Shown here in pieces: positions 29,948-38,063 of a DNA stretch of 64,000 nt. Below the pieces are notes generated by a model that saw nothing but the letters and a program-made list of their open reading frames with translations, ran no database searches and was not told the DNA's origin. The stretch comes from Alterisphingorhabdus sp051668705 (GTDB lineage Bacteria; Pseudomonadota; Alphaproteobacteria; Sphingomonadales; Sphingomonadaceae): assembly GCF_051668705.1 (NCBI RefSeq), contig NZ_CP196351.1, positions 2,480,001-2,544,000 on the forward strand, given 5' to 3'. How positions within the stretch are numbered: position 1 is the first letter of the stretch; each line of letters starts with the position of its first letter. The position numbers were made by a program, and so were the translations under genes.

Positions 29948-29960
29948 GTGCGATCAGTAC

Positions 29961-30037
29961 GGTCCCTTAGCTCAGCTGGATAGAGCGCCGCCCTCCGAAG
30001 GCGGAGGCCAGAGGTTCGAATCCTCTAGGGACCGCCA
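29961..30037 (+). tRNA. tRNA-Arg(CCG), intact, carried by the element
   Basis: 77 nt with encoded CCA. Acceptor GGTCCCT/AGGGACC, D-arm GCTC...GAGC, anticodon arm CCGCC-CTCCGAA-GGCGG (anticodon CCG), T-arm AGAGG-TTCGAAT-CCTCT. It lies 138 bp inside the left junction. Its acceptor stem differs from that of the broken host gene (GCACCCG/CGGGTGC), so it is not simply the host gene repaired. It probably replaces the host tRNA reading CGG codons. Confidence 0.95.
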
Positions 30038-30070
30038 TATTTTTCAACGACTTACAGAATTTTTGGCTCT

Positions 30071-30104
30071 AGGTATCACCAAATGTGATACCTTGGTGAT
30101 ACCT
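30071..30104. repeat. Arm-site cluster, three AGGTATCAC/GTGATACCT copies
   Basis: Plus-strand copy at 30071-30079 and inverted copies at 30085-30093 and 30096-30104, right after the intact tRNA. Together with the blocks at 29927 and 63139-63207 this gives eight copies confined to the element ends. Confidence 0.65.
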
Positions 30105-30260
30105 AGAAATTGCTCCGCCAAATTTAGGACAGCCGGATGAATTTCGATCAGTACAGTTCGATGCCGCAATTTACATACTGCGTTTTTTGTCCCTAGCAGC
30201 TCGTTTTTGAAAGCGATTTCTTCTCCAACAATTATCCTTACTCCATAAAAGGGGAGCGAA

Positions 30261-30809
30261 ATGGGGCATATCGGTTCAGGAGTCTCACATGACAAAGCAT
30301 GTTTCATTCATGAAACGGCTCTTCTGTATGGTCGGATCACGCTTGGTGAAAACGTGTCGGTGTTTCCGCACACCGTGATGCGCGCTGAGACGCACGAAAT
30401 TCAAATTAACGCGCGAACAAACATCCAGGATTTCGTGATGGTTCATGTTGGTGATTTCACGACGACTCATGTGGGCGAAGACTGTTCGATTACCCATCGT
30501 GCAACACTGCATGGTTGCGAGATTAGAGATCGGTGCCTTATCGGTATCGGTGCAACCATAATGGACGGGGCAAAGATAGGCGAGAACTCCATTGTTGCTG
30601 GCCATGCTTTCGTTCAACAGGGCGAGACATTTTCTGCAAACTCAATCATTGCAGGCATCCCTGCGAAGAAGATCGGTGAGCGCGACAATTCCGGTCGCAC
30701 TCTGCTCAATGCACGGGTCTACGAAATGATCGCTGCCAATTATGCGAATGGTATAGATCGGCTGAGCGACGAGCAGCTTGCGACGATCCTCTCTCAAGTA
30801 AGTCAGTGA
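30261..30809 (+). CDS. Gamma-carbonic-anhydrase-like hexapeptide-repeat protein
   Basis: 182 aa. A strong GGGGAG lies 6 nt before the ATG. Left-handed beta-helix hexapeptides run from about residue 15 to 140 (ALLYGRITLGENVSVFPHTV, DFVMVHVGDFTTTHVGEDCS, CLIGIGATIMDGAKIGENSI). His residues at MVHVG and THRATLHG are placed like the zinc ligands of gamma-carbonic anhydrases/YrdA/PaaY proteins. It may be a hydratase or thioesterase-like homolog. It is the first cargo gene of the element and overlaps the GNAT gene by GTGA. Confidence 0.82.
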   Translation: MGHIGSGVSHDKACFIHETALLYGRITLGENVSVFPHTVMRAETHEIQINARTNIQDFVMVHVGDFTTTHVGEDCSITHRATLHGCEIRDRCLIGIGATIMDGAKIGENSIVAGHAFVQQGETFSANSIIAGIPAKKIGERDNSGRTLLNARVYEMIAANYANGIDRLSDEQLATILSQVSQ

Positions 30810-30817
30810 TTGGTGGC

Positions 30818-31264
30818 ATGAAAAACTGTCTTGAGATCAAACCTTTGAAGAAGGCTGATCGAGACGCCTGGTCGGCGCTATGGACCCGTTACTTGGAGTT
30901 CTATGAAACGACGGTTTCTACCGCCATTTATGAGACCACGTTTCAACGGCTTCTGTCGTCCGAACCCTACGATCCGAACGGGTTCATAGCCTGGCAAAAT
31001 GGCGAGGCTGTCGGTCTCGTTCACTATCTCTATCATCGCCATTGCTGGCGTGAGGAGAATGTCTGCTATCTGCAAGACCTTTTTGTCGGCGCAGATATAC
31101 GCGGCTCTGGTGTTGGCCGCGCACTAATCAAACGCGTCTATCTTGAGGCGGATGAAGCGGGATATCCAACTGTCTATTGGACAACCGCAGAAGATAATAC
31201 AGTTGCGCGTCAGCTCTATGATCGGATTGCTAAGAAGACTCCGTTCATCAAATATCAGCGTTGA
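30818..31264 (+). CDS. GNAT-family N-acetyltransferase
   Basis: 148 aa from ATG 30818 (MKNCLEIKPLKKADRDAW); a GTG at 30806 overlapping the previous stop would add four residues. The acetyl-CoA pocket is CYLQDLFVGADIRGSGVGRA (Q/RxxGxG/A-type) near residue 95, and the C-terminal NTVARQLYDRIAKK is the usual beta5-alpha4 end. It probably acetylates a small amine, but the substrate is unknown. Its end overlaps the convergent membrane-protein gene by 10 bp. Confidence 0.88.
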   Translation: MKNCLEIKPLKKADRDAWSALWTRYLEFYETTVSTAIYETTFQRLLSSEPYDPNGFIAWQNGEAVGLVHYLYHRHCWREENVCYLQDLFVGADIRGSGVGRALIKRVYLEADEAGYPTVYWTTAEDNTVARQLYDRIAKKTPFIKYQR

Positions 31265-31635
31265 TGCACCTCAGATAGACGCCAGGATAGAGCCATAACA
31301 GTAAGGCCAGGTCCAATCACAGCAAGTACATTGAATCCCATAATCACATCCATGGGCAGCCCTCGCGCAACCTCAATCTGAATATGGAAGAGAGCATGCA
31401 AAAAAGGCCACACTGAACCGGCAATGGCGACGGGTCGGTTATGGCGGACCGCACCATAGACCACCGCGCCGCCGCTCGCGGCAAATGCAATGCCAACATC
31501 CCGGATAAAATGGAGATTGAAGGGCCCCATCATGCTGAGGCCCGGCACGGTGTCGTAGAAGAAATGCGGCGCAAAGAACGCGACCGGCCCCGTTAGCAAG
31601 TGTGCAAAGCCAAGTGCGATCAACAAAGCCCGCAT
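31255..31635 (-). CDS. Small four-helix membrane protein
   Basis: 126 aa from ATG 31635 (MRALLIALGFAHLLTGPVAF). About four hydrophobic helices: 1-20, 40-60 (FIRDVGIAFAASGGAVVYGA), 68-86, and 100-118 (MGFNVLAVIGPGLTVMALSW). It resembles the size and layout of DUF4345-like proteins, two of which may also be present at 33.3-34.1 kb. Function unknown. It lies directly downstream of the GST gene on the same strand with the start and stop a few bases apart. Confidence 0.65.
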   Translation of the reverse strand: MRALLIALGFAHLLTGPVAFFAPHFFYDTVPGLSMMGPFNLHFIRDVGIAFAASGGAVVYGAVRHNRPVAIAGSVWPFLHALFHIQIEVARGLPMDVIMGFNVLAVIGPGLTVMALSWRLSEVHQR

Positions 31636-31636
31636 C

Positions 31637-32287
31637 TTAATTACTCCCCTGCATCGCACGTGACAGGTACTCGGTCATGGCACCAAACACAGTCTTGATG
31701 CTGTTGCGGCTCGCAGCGGCCTCTTCCCAGGCTTTGAGACTGTAAAGCTCAGATGATGGTCCAACGCCAAGAAAGCGCGCAAAGAAAACGACGCCGTAGA
31801 GCGCTATGTCAGCATAAGAGAATTGACAGGCGAGCACGCGCTGATCACCGATTTGGGCATTCATTCTGGTGAAATGCTGCGCTAAATCTCCCAGCCCGTT
31901 TGCAACGCCTTCATCTGTAAAATCACCGCGTCGGTGCGGCATGACCCTTTGCACCCATTCAAACAGAATTTCATCGGCTTCGAGTTCTAACCGGCGGGCC
32001 AGCGCCCGCTCCGAGACGGTATCTGGCCAGAGTGACGGCTCGGGCATCTTGTCCTCAAGATACTCAAAGATCACCGTGGAATCGAACAGCTCCAACCCGT
32101 CATCGATCAGGACCGGAACCTGTTGTTTTGGGTTGATGCGCAAAACCTCGGCATGGCGCGGATTATAAAAGTTCGTGAGGTTGAACGGGACATGTTCGAT
32201 CTCGGCATCAATGTCTTTTTCGATCAGAGCAACCTGCACTTTTGCACCGAACATGCTGAGTGGGCCGGTAAGGAGCTTCATGAACAA
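31637..32287 (-). CDS. Glutathione S-transferase family protein
   Basis: 216 aa. The N-terminal thioredoxin-like domain (MKLLTGPLSMFGAKVQVALI, then INPKQQVPVLIDDGLELFDS with the cis-Pro VP and ES/DS-type glutathione motif) is followed by the helical C-domain. MFGAKV replaces the usual Ser-Pro/Tyr catalytic start. It probably conjugates or isomerises an electrophile in the cytoplasm. The start overlaps the stop of the upstream lipoprotein gene by 10 bp, so it belongs to the same minus-strand operon. Confidence 0.88.
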   Translation of the reverse strand: MFMKLLTGPLSMFGAKVQVALIEKDIDAEIEHVPFNLTNFYNPRHAEVLRINPKQQVPVLIDDGLELFDSTVIFEYLEDKMPEPSLWPDTVSERALARRLELEADEILFEWVQRVMPHRRGDFTDEGVANGLGDLAQHFTRMNAQIGDQRVLACQFSYADIALYGVVFFARFLGVGPSSELYSLKAWEEAAASRNSIKTVFGAMTEYLSRAMQGSN

Positions 32288-32808
32288 TCTCCTCCTGACA
32301 GCATGGGGTCTGCGTGCAACCGCATCGTTTCTGTGTCGATGAATGTATGTTTCGCTGCGACCTCGCCATCTTCGAACAGAATGAGATCAATCGCAGGAAT
32401 GCTGTAATCTGATGTTCTCGGCGCGAAGCATGTTTCGCCTATTTTGAAGGGTCTGTCAGGACCTGTGGTGATTTCGTACTCGACGACAACAAAGTCGGAG
32501 CCCGTTTTGACAAGCGTCTTCCGCGAGGCGTAATCCGGGTTGTCCGCCAGCAATGTCTTAAAGGCTTCCTCGATAGCGGCCCGCCCGACAATGGTTGTGG
32601 CCCCAGCGACGTGTAAAACGAATTGACTATCATCTGAATGGTAGCTGGCGATCCGTGCGGCGTCACGACTGCTCCAAGCCTCGCCATACGCGGCGGTTAA
32701 GGCTGCTACGTCTTGTGACTCCCCCCGTTGCTCCGATGTCTCTTGCTGGCAACCCACGAGCAAAATTGAAAGGACGGTGCCACCGATCAGCTTGATTATG
32801 TTTTGCAT
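32278..32808 (-). CDS. SnoaL/DUF4440-like (NTF2 fold) lipoprotein
   Basis: 176 aa. Signal with lipobox ILLVGC. The mature domain has ALTAAYGEAWSSRDAARIAS, HVAGATTIVGRAAIEEAFKT and FEDGEVAAKHTFID, the cone-shaped NTF2-like pattern of SnoaL/DUF4440 proteins. Members are isomerases, hydratases or simple ligand-binding proteins. The lipid anchor indicates an envelope location. It is co-oriented with the GST and membrane protein. Confidence 0.78.
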   Translation of the reverse strand: MQNIIKLIGGTVLSILLVGCQQETSEQRGESQDVAALTAAYGEAWSSRDAARIASYHSDDSQFVLHVAGATTIVGRAAIEEAFKTLLADNPDYASRKTLVKTGSDFVVVEYEITTGPDRPFKIGETCFAPRTSDYSIPAIDLILFEDGEVAAKHTFIDTETMRLHADPMLSGGDCS

Positions 32809-32880
32809 CGGTTCCTCCAGAATATCTGCTCTGACTATGAAGGACAGATGGAACCGAGCGCTTTCAAGAACCTGTCGTTA

Positions 32881-33303
32881 TCACAGTGTGGACAGCACAC
32901 GCAGCCATTGGCGGGGACTTTTCAAGGTCGCTTTTATGATTGGTGCAGGATCAAAATAGGCGATGCGTTTCGAGACCAAACCATCAAGAAACCAGAATTT
33001 GTCGATGATAGGAACCGCGATCATCCGGCCACCGATCCGCGCTTTAAGTGTCCAGTCGATATACAGATGTAAGTCATCTGATATGGCGTGGGCATGAACA
33101 GTACCGCACACGCCGGGAAATCGTTTTAGGATCTTCGCAAATGCTCTTCGGGCTTCTGCTTTGCCGACGAGTTCGCGCGATAAAGGCTGAACGAGCACTA
33201 CTTCGTCTCTGAGCGGCACCATCAAGCTATCGAGCGTTGGATTGGCCCAGGCGGCAGCAAAAATCTCAGGGAAGGTCTCAGGCGGTGTGTTTTTGAAAGT
33301 CAT
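32881..33303 (-). CDS. NTF2-like (SnoaL-type) protein
   Basis: 140 aa from ATG 33303 (MTFKNTPPETFPEIFAAAWA). WANPTLDSLMVPLRDEVVLV, GKAEARRAFAKILKRFPGV, VHAHAISDDLHLYIDWTLKA and ISKRIAYFDP-like strands (VSKRIAYFDPAPIIKATL) fit the NTF2-like/SnoaL fold. There is no signal peptide, so it is cytoplasmic. It is divergent from the small membrane protein at 33355 with a 51-bp shared promoter region. Confidence 0.72.
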   Translation of the reverse strand: MTFKNTPPETFPEIFAAAWANPTLDSLMVPLRDEVVLVQPLSRELVGKAEARRAFAKILKRFPGVCGTVHAHAISDDLHLYIDWTLKARIGGRMIAVPIIDKFWFLDGLVSKRIAYFDPAPIIKATLKSPRQWLRVLSTL

Positions 33304-33354
33304 AACTGCCCGCGCAGTGTTATTTTGTGTGGAAATGAAAGTGAGGTGTTTGCC

Positions 33355-33720
33355 ATGGAAACTTTGACAAAAATTGCTTGGGGAGCACTTGCTCTTGTCC
33401 ATGTCTTGCCGGCCCTGGTTCTCTTCAAACCATCCCTCACAGACCAATTATATGGGCTCTCTCCAACCGGCGATGTCGGTTTGTTGATCGTCCACCGCGG
33501 CGCGCTGTTTCTTGCTGTTATCGTAGCTTGTTTCATCGCGATCGCCGACCCGTCTGTTCGACGCGCCATATCAGGCATTGTCACGATTAGCGTTGTAGGC
33601 TTTTTATTTGTATACGTTAGGGGCGCTATGCCGGAAGGGGCGCTGCGTACAATCGCCATTGCGGATTGCATCGCTTTAGCACCGCTCGCCTTTGTCACTC
33701 TTCAAGCCTGGAAGCGCTAG
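33355..33720 (+). CDS. Small four-helix membrane protein
   Basis: 121 aa from ATG 33355 (METLTKIAWGALALVHVLPA), with GAGG about 10 nt upstream. Hydrophobic segments lie at 6-25, 42-62 (VGLLIVHRGALFLAVIVACF), 72-92 and 98-118. It is similar in layout to the proteins at 31255 and 33717. Function unknown. It converges with the next gene, and the two stops overlap by 4 bp. Confidence 0.62.
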   Translation: METLTKIAWGALALVHVLPALVLFKPSLTDQLYGLSPTGDVGLLIVHRGALFLAVIVACFIAIADPSVRRAISGIVTISVVGFLFVYVRGAMPEGALRTIAIADCIALAPLAFVTLQAWKR

Positions 33721-34082
33721 CTGGTCATGGCGAGGAAGAACAGGCCAGCGCCGACAGTTTCAATGCCGAGATATAAGGCCGGGAAACGTCCAATCTTGCG
33801 ATCAATCAAACTGGAAGCGATACGCCCCATAGCCATCCCCGCAAGCGCGAGACCGACAGCGAGGCAAACGCCAGCTCGCAGCTCAGTTTGCATAAGCGCG
33901 AGCCCTAAAGCCAAAGCGATGGTCAAACCGAAACCGCCATATACAGCTCGGACTTCATTGCGTCCGTCTATATCGAGTTCAGGAATCCCGAATTGTGCCG
34001 TCACTCTATGTGGTACTATCATGGAGCCCAACCCCATGATTAAAAATAGAATAATACCGAGAACAAGAATATATTCAGCCAT
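33717..34082 (-). CDS. DUF4345-like small membrane protein
   Basis: 121 aa from ATG 34082 (MAEYILVLGIILFLIMGLGS). The pattern MIVPHRVTAQFGIPELDIDG, then NEVRAVYGGFGLTIALALGL, AGMAMGRIASSLIDRKIG and a last hydrophobic helix fits DUF4345: four helices with the R-A-xYGG-F motif. Function unknown. It is divergent from the AraC regulator gene 38 bp away, so it is a natural regulatory target. Confidence 0.72.
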   Translation of the reverse strand: MAEYILVLGIILFLIMGLGSMIVPHRVTAQFGIPELDIDGRNEVRAVYGGFGLTIALALGLALMQTELRAGVCLAVGLALAGMAMGRIASSLIDRKIGRFPALYLGIETVGAGLFFLAMTS

Positions 34083-34119
34083 GATTGATACCTCCAATTT
34101 GATACAAGAAGTTTAACCC

Positions 34120-34908
34120 GTGACCATTTCACCTCGCTTTCAAAAACCTCTTACTGCTTCGATTGAAGAGAGGTTCACGGTTCCCAGAATTATCGTAGAC
34201 CAGACGCGAACGGCTTATGTTGGACCAGGCTTGAAACTAGAGCCCCATAAAATGGCTGTCGCCACGCTTGTTATTGGTCTCGCTGAGACGTTTGAACTCG
34301 ATTGCTTCGACGACCGAGCGGATCTCTCCACAATCAGCCGCATCGGCTTAATCCCCCCTGATACGCTTCATCATCTGAAAACATCTGGGCCAATGCTATT
34401 TCTTTATCTCGATCCATCAGGGGATGATTATGAAGGGCTCGACCTTCACGAAATAGCGCATCGAACGGCAGAGAAAGTGGATGCGATCGCCTCCATTTTG
34501 GATGGAGAGTTATCAGCTTCGGGAGATACCTTTCATGAGGTTTGCACGCTCATGGGTATTGATGTGCACAGAGCTGTCGACCCTCGGATCGCTCGCGCAC
34601 AGCAAGCCATCGATGACCATGCAGACGAAATCGTGTCCATTGAACAGGCCGCGAGCGTTGCAGGGCTTTCTGTGTCTCGCTTCCAGCATGTCTTCCGAGA
34701 CTCTCTCGGCACGACCTTTCGGCGCTATCGCATTTGGAGGCGCATGCGTCTGGTCGCGCTCGCTCTGGCAGACGGCAGTAACCTTACTGATGCAGCGTAT
34801 GCCGCAGGTTTCTCTAGTTCGGCCCACCTCAGCGCAGCCTTCAAATCCATGTTTGGTATTGCACCGTCGCTCTTGGTTGAGACCAATGCTGATTTCATCA
34901 TTGTTTGA
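34120..34908 (+). CDS. AraC-family transcriptional regulator
   Basis: 262 aa, GTG start. Residues 1-160 are an unassigned sensor domain. Residues 165-255 hold the two AraC helix-turn-helices: IEQAASVAGLSVSRFQHVFR and LTDAAYAAGFSSSAHLSAAF, followed by KSMFGIAPS. It is divergent from the DUF4345 gene and lies at the end of the small-enzyme cargo block, so it probably controls that block. The ligand is unknown. Confidence 0.9.
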   Translation: MTISPRFQKPLTASIEERFTVPRIIVDQTRTAYVGPGLKLEPHKMAVATLVIGLAETFELDCFDDRADLSTISRIGLIPPDTLHHLKTSGPMLFLYLDPSGDDYEGLDLHEIAHRTAEKVDAIASILDGELSASGDTFHEVCTLMGIDVHRAVDPRIARAQQAIDDHADEIVSIEQAASVAGLSVSRFQHVFRDSLGTTFRRYRIWRRMRLVALALADGSNLTDAAYAAGFSSSAHLSAAFKSMFGIAPSLLVETNADFIIV

Positions 34909-35008
34909 ATCGATAAGCGAAGTGGTTATTCAGTTTTAGCATTGCTTTCTCTGGTGCCCTCAGGTTCTTCCAATTTCGGGCAGGTCCGATGATTCTGTCT
35001 GAGATAAC

Positions 35009-35176
35009 TTACTTTTCTCGCCGAGGTACGGCAAACAGCATAACCTGACAGGACTCATCAAGACGTTTTTGAAAGCGATCCTTCGTCCGCTCGTTTAGTT
35101 TGACATGTATCCGTTGAACACTGGCCGGACGACCATTTCCAACTGCTGTCTTCGTCTGCGGACGTGGTGCTTTCAT
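35009..35176 (-). CDS. Short ribbon-helix-helix-like protein, possibly truncated
   Basis: 55 aa from ATG 35176. PASVQRIHVKLNERTKDRFQ resembles a ParG/CopG-type ribbon-helix-helix strand and first helix. The chain then ends in AVPRREK where a second helix would be expected. It may be the surviving 5' part of a partition or regulatory gene. No parA is adjacent. Confidence 0.35.
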   Translation of the reverse strand: MKAPRPQTKTAVGNGRPASVQRIHVKLNERTKDRFQKRLDESCQVMLFAVPRREK

Positions 35177-35255
35177 CGTGAAGACGCTCAAACCCGCGTC
35201 GTTCTCATGTTTGCTATGTCGGTCGCGCGGAGAGTTTTTAAAAGATTATCCAGAT

Positions 35256-35669
35256 ATGTCACCCAATCCATTCAAGCATTTTCTATCACCGCAGAGCCTC
35301 CTTGCCGTTGACACAGCACCTTCCCATAGATTTGACGATTTGGCTGACCGGCATCCAGACCTTGAAGTTTTCATCTGGGACGAACAAAAGTCCGATACAG
35401 AAAATTTTGAAACGTTGGTTCAATCAGCAATAGCTGGAGAACGTAATCGACTGCTTGTGGGCGGTTGTAGTGTCGATCAATCTTGTCTTGTAATTTCGCT
35501 CTTGGCGCTCGGTCGCGGTTTTGACGTCTATGTTTGCGGCGACCTGATTGATGGCTCAAAAGACGAAGTGTTTTTGCTGATAGAACGTCTGCGCCAACAA
35601 GGGGCCATGATCGTTTCCAAGAAGCAGGTTCTTGCCGAGTTCTCTGCAAATCCATCTAACATGGCGTAG
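35256..35669 (+). CDS. Isochorismatase-like domain protein
   Basis: 137 aa from ATG 35256 (MSPNPFKHFLSPQSLLAVDT). LLVGGCSVDQSCLVISLLAL, then GFDVYVCGDLIDGSKDEVFL and QGAMIVSKKQVLAEF, match the second half of isochorismatase-like hydrolases, with the Cys in VGGCSVDQS at the nucleophile position. The N-terminal Asp/Lys part of the triad is shortened compared with full-length (about 180 aa) members, so activity is uncertain. Confidence 0.68.
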   Translation: MSPNPFKHFLSPQSLLAVDTAPSHRFDDLADRHPDLEVFIWDEQKSDTENFETLVQSAIAGERNRLLVGGCSVDQSCLVISLLALGRGFDVYVCGDLIDGSKDEVFLLIERLRQQGAMIVSKKQVLAEFSANPSNMA

Positions 35670-36106
35670 TTACCACTTACTTTTGATGATACCTTGGGCT
35701 ATCGTAGCTGCTCGATGCGATCCGGGCTCTACTCGGCAAGCCCGCTTGCCTCCCCAAGCCCCTTAAGCGGGTCTTGGCCATACGGTAACGATCCTTCCCT
35801 CGGCGGTGCCTCGGCTTACGCAAATCCATTTCGTTTGAGTTTAGCGGACGCGCTAACGCGCGGCGTTGATTTGTTTCCCCAGGCGGTCGGGTGTGGGCGT
35901 CAACCGAGCTGGCATAGGACGGCGCATGCGCAAGCATTTTGGGTTTTTATCCGTCTAAGTTTTCAAAAGCCTCCTACCAAATTGCTTGCCCACCGGCAGC
36001 CTTCGGCTGCCTTGCACCTATTGCCTTATGCCTGCGCGGTCTTCCTGCCGCCCACCCCCTCCCGCCGGGGGAATGTGTGGAAGGGGGGCAGAACAGGACA
36101 CGAGAC
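35670..36106. other. 437-bp structured non-coding leader upstream of ardC
   Basis: Contains at least two perfect hairpins: CCCGCTT/AAGCGGG at 35741-35771, and GGCAGCC-TTC-GGCTGCC at 35995-36011. A GC-run (CCCC...GGGGG) follows near 36056-36070. No open frame looks coding. Such hairpin-rich leaders before anti-restriction genes can act as single-stranded promoters during conjugative entry; that role is inferred. Confidence 0.4.
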
Positions 36107-37105
36107 ATGGCAACCAAAACCGCAACCCAAGAGCCAAGAGGTAAGCGCAGCAAGAAACCCCGCCGCGATCTTTACCAAGGCGTCACAGACACAATAATAG
36201 CCCAACTTGAAGCGGGAGCCGTGCCGTGGGTGCAGCCTTGGGGACGCGATCACATTGCCACACCAATGGGACTCCCCACAAATGCAGCGACAGGAAACCG
36301 CTATTCAGGGATCAATATTTTGCTCTTGTGGGGAGCCGCCATTGAAACCGCGCGCACTACCCAGCACTGGCTTACTTTCAAGCAAGCCTTGAACCTTGGC
36401 GGAGCCGTCAGAAAAGGCGAGCGAGGCAAAACCATTTGTTACGCCGATAGCTTCATTCCCAAAGCCGAAGCCGAGAAAGCGCGCGAGAGCGGAGACGACC
36501 CGCAGCGCGTAGGATTCCTCAAACGCTACACAGTCTTTAATGCCGACCAATGCGAGGGCTTGCCCGTTGAACTCTATAAAGATGTTCAGCCATTGCCCGA
36601 CTATGAAACCATCCCGCGCGCCGAAGCCCTGATAAAAGCCACGGGCGCAGATTTTCGCATAGGCGGCGACCGCGCATTTTTCGTGCCCAGCGAAGACTAT
36701 ATTCAAGTCCCGCCACAACCCGCATTCCGTGACCAAATCAATTATTATCGCACCTGCTTTCACGAGCTTGGCCACTGGACAGGCCACCAAACCCGCCTTG
36801 ACCGGAACCTGGCCACCAACAAAGACACAAAAGACTATGCGCGTGAAGAACTTGTCGCAGAAATGGCCAGCGCCTTTGTCTGCGCAGCGAAGAACATAGA
36901 ACCAACAGTCAGACACACCGACTATATTGCAAGCTGGCTGCAAGTCCTGAAAGACGACAAGCGCGCCATTTTCAAAGCCGCGTCCCTTGCCAGCAAAGCC
37001 GCCGATTTTATTCTGGCGTTTGAGACAGATGCCACCCCCGAAGCCCGAGCCTTGGAGTTGCGACATGAGCAAACTCACGAAAGTCCAAACGCGATTGCAC
37101 AATGA
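36107..37105 (+). CDS. ardC: ArdC-like antirestriction protein
   Basis: 332 aa from ATG 36107 (MATKTATQEPRGKRSKKPRR). The N-terminal ssDNA-binding ArdC domain (DLYQGVTDTIIAQLEAGAVP, TNAATGNRYSGINILLLWGA, FNADQCEGLP) is followed by a zincin-like polyvalent protease domain. The latter has HELGHWTGH near residue 219 and a downstream Glu-rich segment (YAREELVAEMASAFVC). The family protects incoming conjugative DNA from host restriction. A position near one end of the transfer region fits early expression. Confidence 0.9.
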   Translation: MATKTATQEPRGKRSKKPRRDLYQGVTDTIIAQLEAGAVPWVQPWGRDHIATPMGLPTNAATGNRYSGINILLLWGAAIETARTTQHWLTFKQALNLGGAVRKGERGKTICYADSFIPKAEAEKARESGDDPQRVGFLKRYTVFNADQCEGLPVELYKDVQPLPDYETIPRAEALIKATGADFRIGGDRAFFVPSEDYIQVPPQPAFRDQINYYRTCFHELGHWTGHQTRLDRNLATNKDTKDYAREELVAEMASAFVCAAKNIEPTVRHTDYIASWLQVLKDDKRAIFKAASLASKAADFILAFETDATPEARALELRHEQTHESPNAIAQ

Positions 37106-37624
37106 TGCCTTAGCCCGATTGGGCAAAATGTCAGTGAGACATGCATAGACCATACATCCACAACACAAATTCAACACAACCAATCTATGATTCAATTGGA
37201 ACAATTTGACCCGAAAGCCCGGCTGTCTGTCCTGGCTTCAATTCGGAGCAATCGCGAAAACAGGCGTGACCTTGGCGGACGCATTACCCTCAAAGCCTCC
37301 GTTTAGGCGTACATACCCACATGCTGTGAGGCCATTCTATCTCCAAAGGATGTGGGGCGCAGGGAAGGACGCCAATTTCCCGTCAGACACCCCAAAGCCC
37401 TAAACAGGTCGCATTCAGCCCCCAAACTCATCCGCAGAACTTTTTTCCCCGGCGTGTGCCACGCCTCCTCGCGCAACAAAAAAGCTCGGCTCCCGAGTGC
37501 TCCGGCAAGCCTACGCCCCCCGGCCAAGGCGCGGGGGTTCCGGTCTGCTTGTGGCCTGTTTTTACGGGCGGCGTCAGCCGGGAGATTGGCTCCCAGCGGC
37601 GTCACAATATGGAGAACTGAAACA
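37106..37624. other. 519-bp non-coding region with GC-rich hairpins before DUF736
   Basis: The stretch 37430-37600 has several potential stems: GGCGTG-tgcca-CGCC, GCTCGG-CTC-CCGAG, and a C-run/G-run pair. A TTTTTTCCCC tract precedes them. No coding frame is convincing. It could be a structured 5' leader of the DUF736 gene, a small RNA or part of a transfer-origin region. Confidence 0.35.
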
Positions 37625-37948
37625 ATGGCACAAGCACTTGGATATGTATCACAAAATAAAAATGGAAACTTCGAGGGTGTCCTCTCAATGGGATTAAACA
37701 CCCGCGTTCGTATCGCTCCAAATAATGCGAAAGAAACGGACAAACAGCCAGACTTTCGGGTCTATGCCGGAAATCATGGTGAAATTGGTGGCGGTTGGAC
37801 CCGCATTGGGAAAAGTAGCGGCAAGGAATATATCTCGCTCACACTCGCCCATCCGATGATCGGCCCGCACAAAGTCTACGCCAATCTTGGGCGGGTCAAA
37901 GACACCAATGGCGATGAATTTGCCATCCTTTGGAACCCCAAAGATTAA
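37625..37948 (+). CDS. DUF736-family protein (first copy)
   Basis: 107 aa from ATG 37625 (MAQALGYVSQNKNGNFEGVL), with GGAG upstream. The pattern FEGVLSMGLNTRVRIAPN, PDFRVYAGNHGEIGGGWTRI, GKEYISLTLAHPMIGPHKVY and FAILWNP is that of DUF736, a small beta-rich family nearly always found in conjugative elements of alphaproteobacteria. Function unknown. A second, diverged copy is at 57195. Confidence 0.88.
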   Translation: MAQALGYVSQNKNGNFEGVLSMGLNTRVRIAPNNAKETDKQPDFRVYAGNHGEIGGGWTRIGKSSGKEYISLTLAHPMIGPHKVYANLGRVKDTNGDEFAILWNPKD

Positions 37949-38063
37949 ATAAAGAATAACCTGCCTGGTTTGTCCGAGCAGGTTCAATTAAATTAGGTTT
38001 TACTATTATATATTACAACTGACTTAGATGATTATTTGATTTATAAGTAATCAACGTGTGATC

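Noticed and set aside
30071..30104. A CRISPR-like repeat cluster
   Set aside because: The units are 9 bp, include inverted copies, have no regular spacers, and recur only at the element ends, so integrase arm sites fit better. No cas genes are present.
36305..37204. Minus-strand 299-aa frame opposite ardC
   Set aside because: It lies antisense to a clear ArdC protein with an HExxH motif and has Cys/Gly-rich composition typical of shadow frames.
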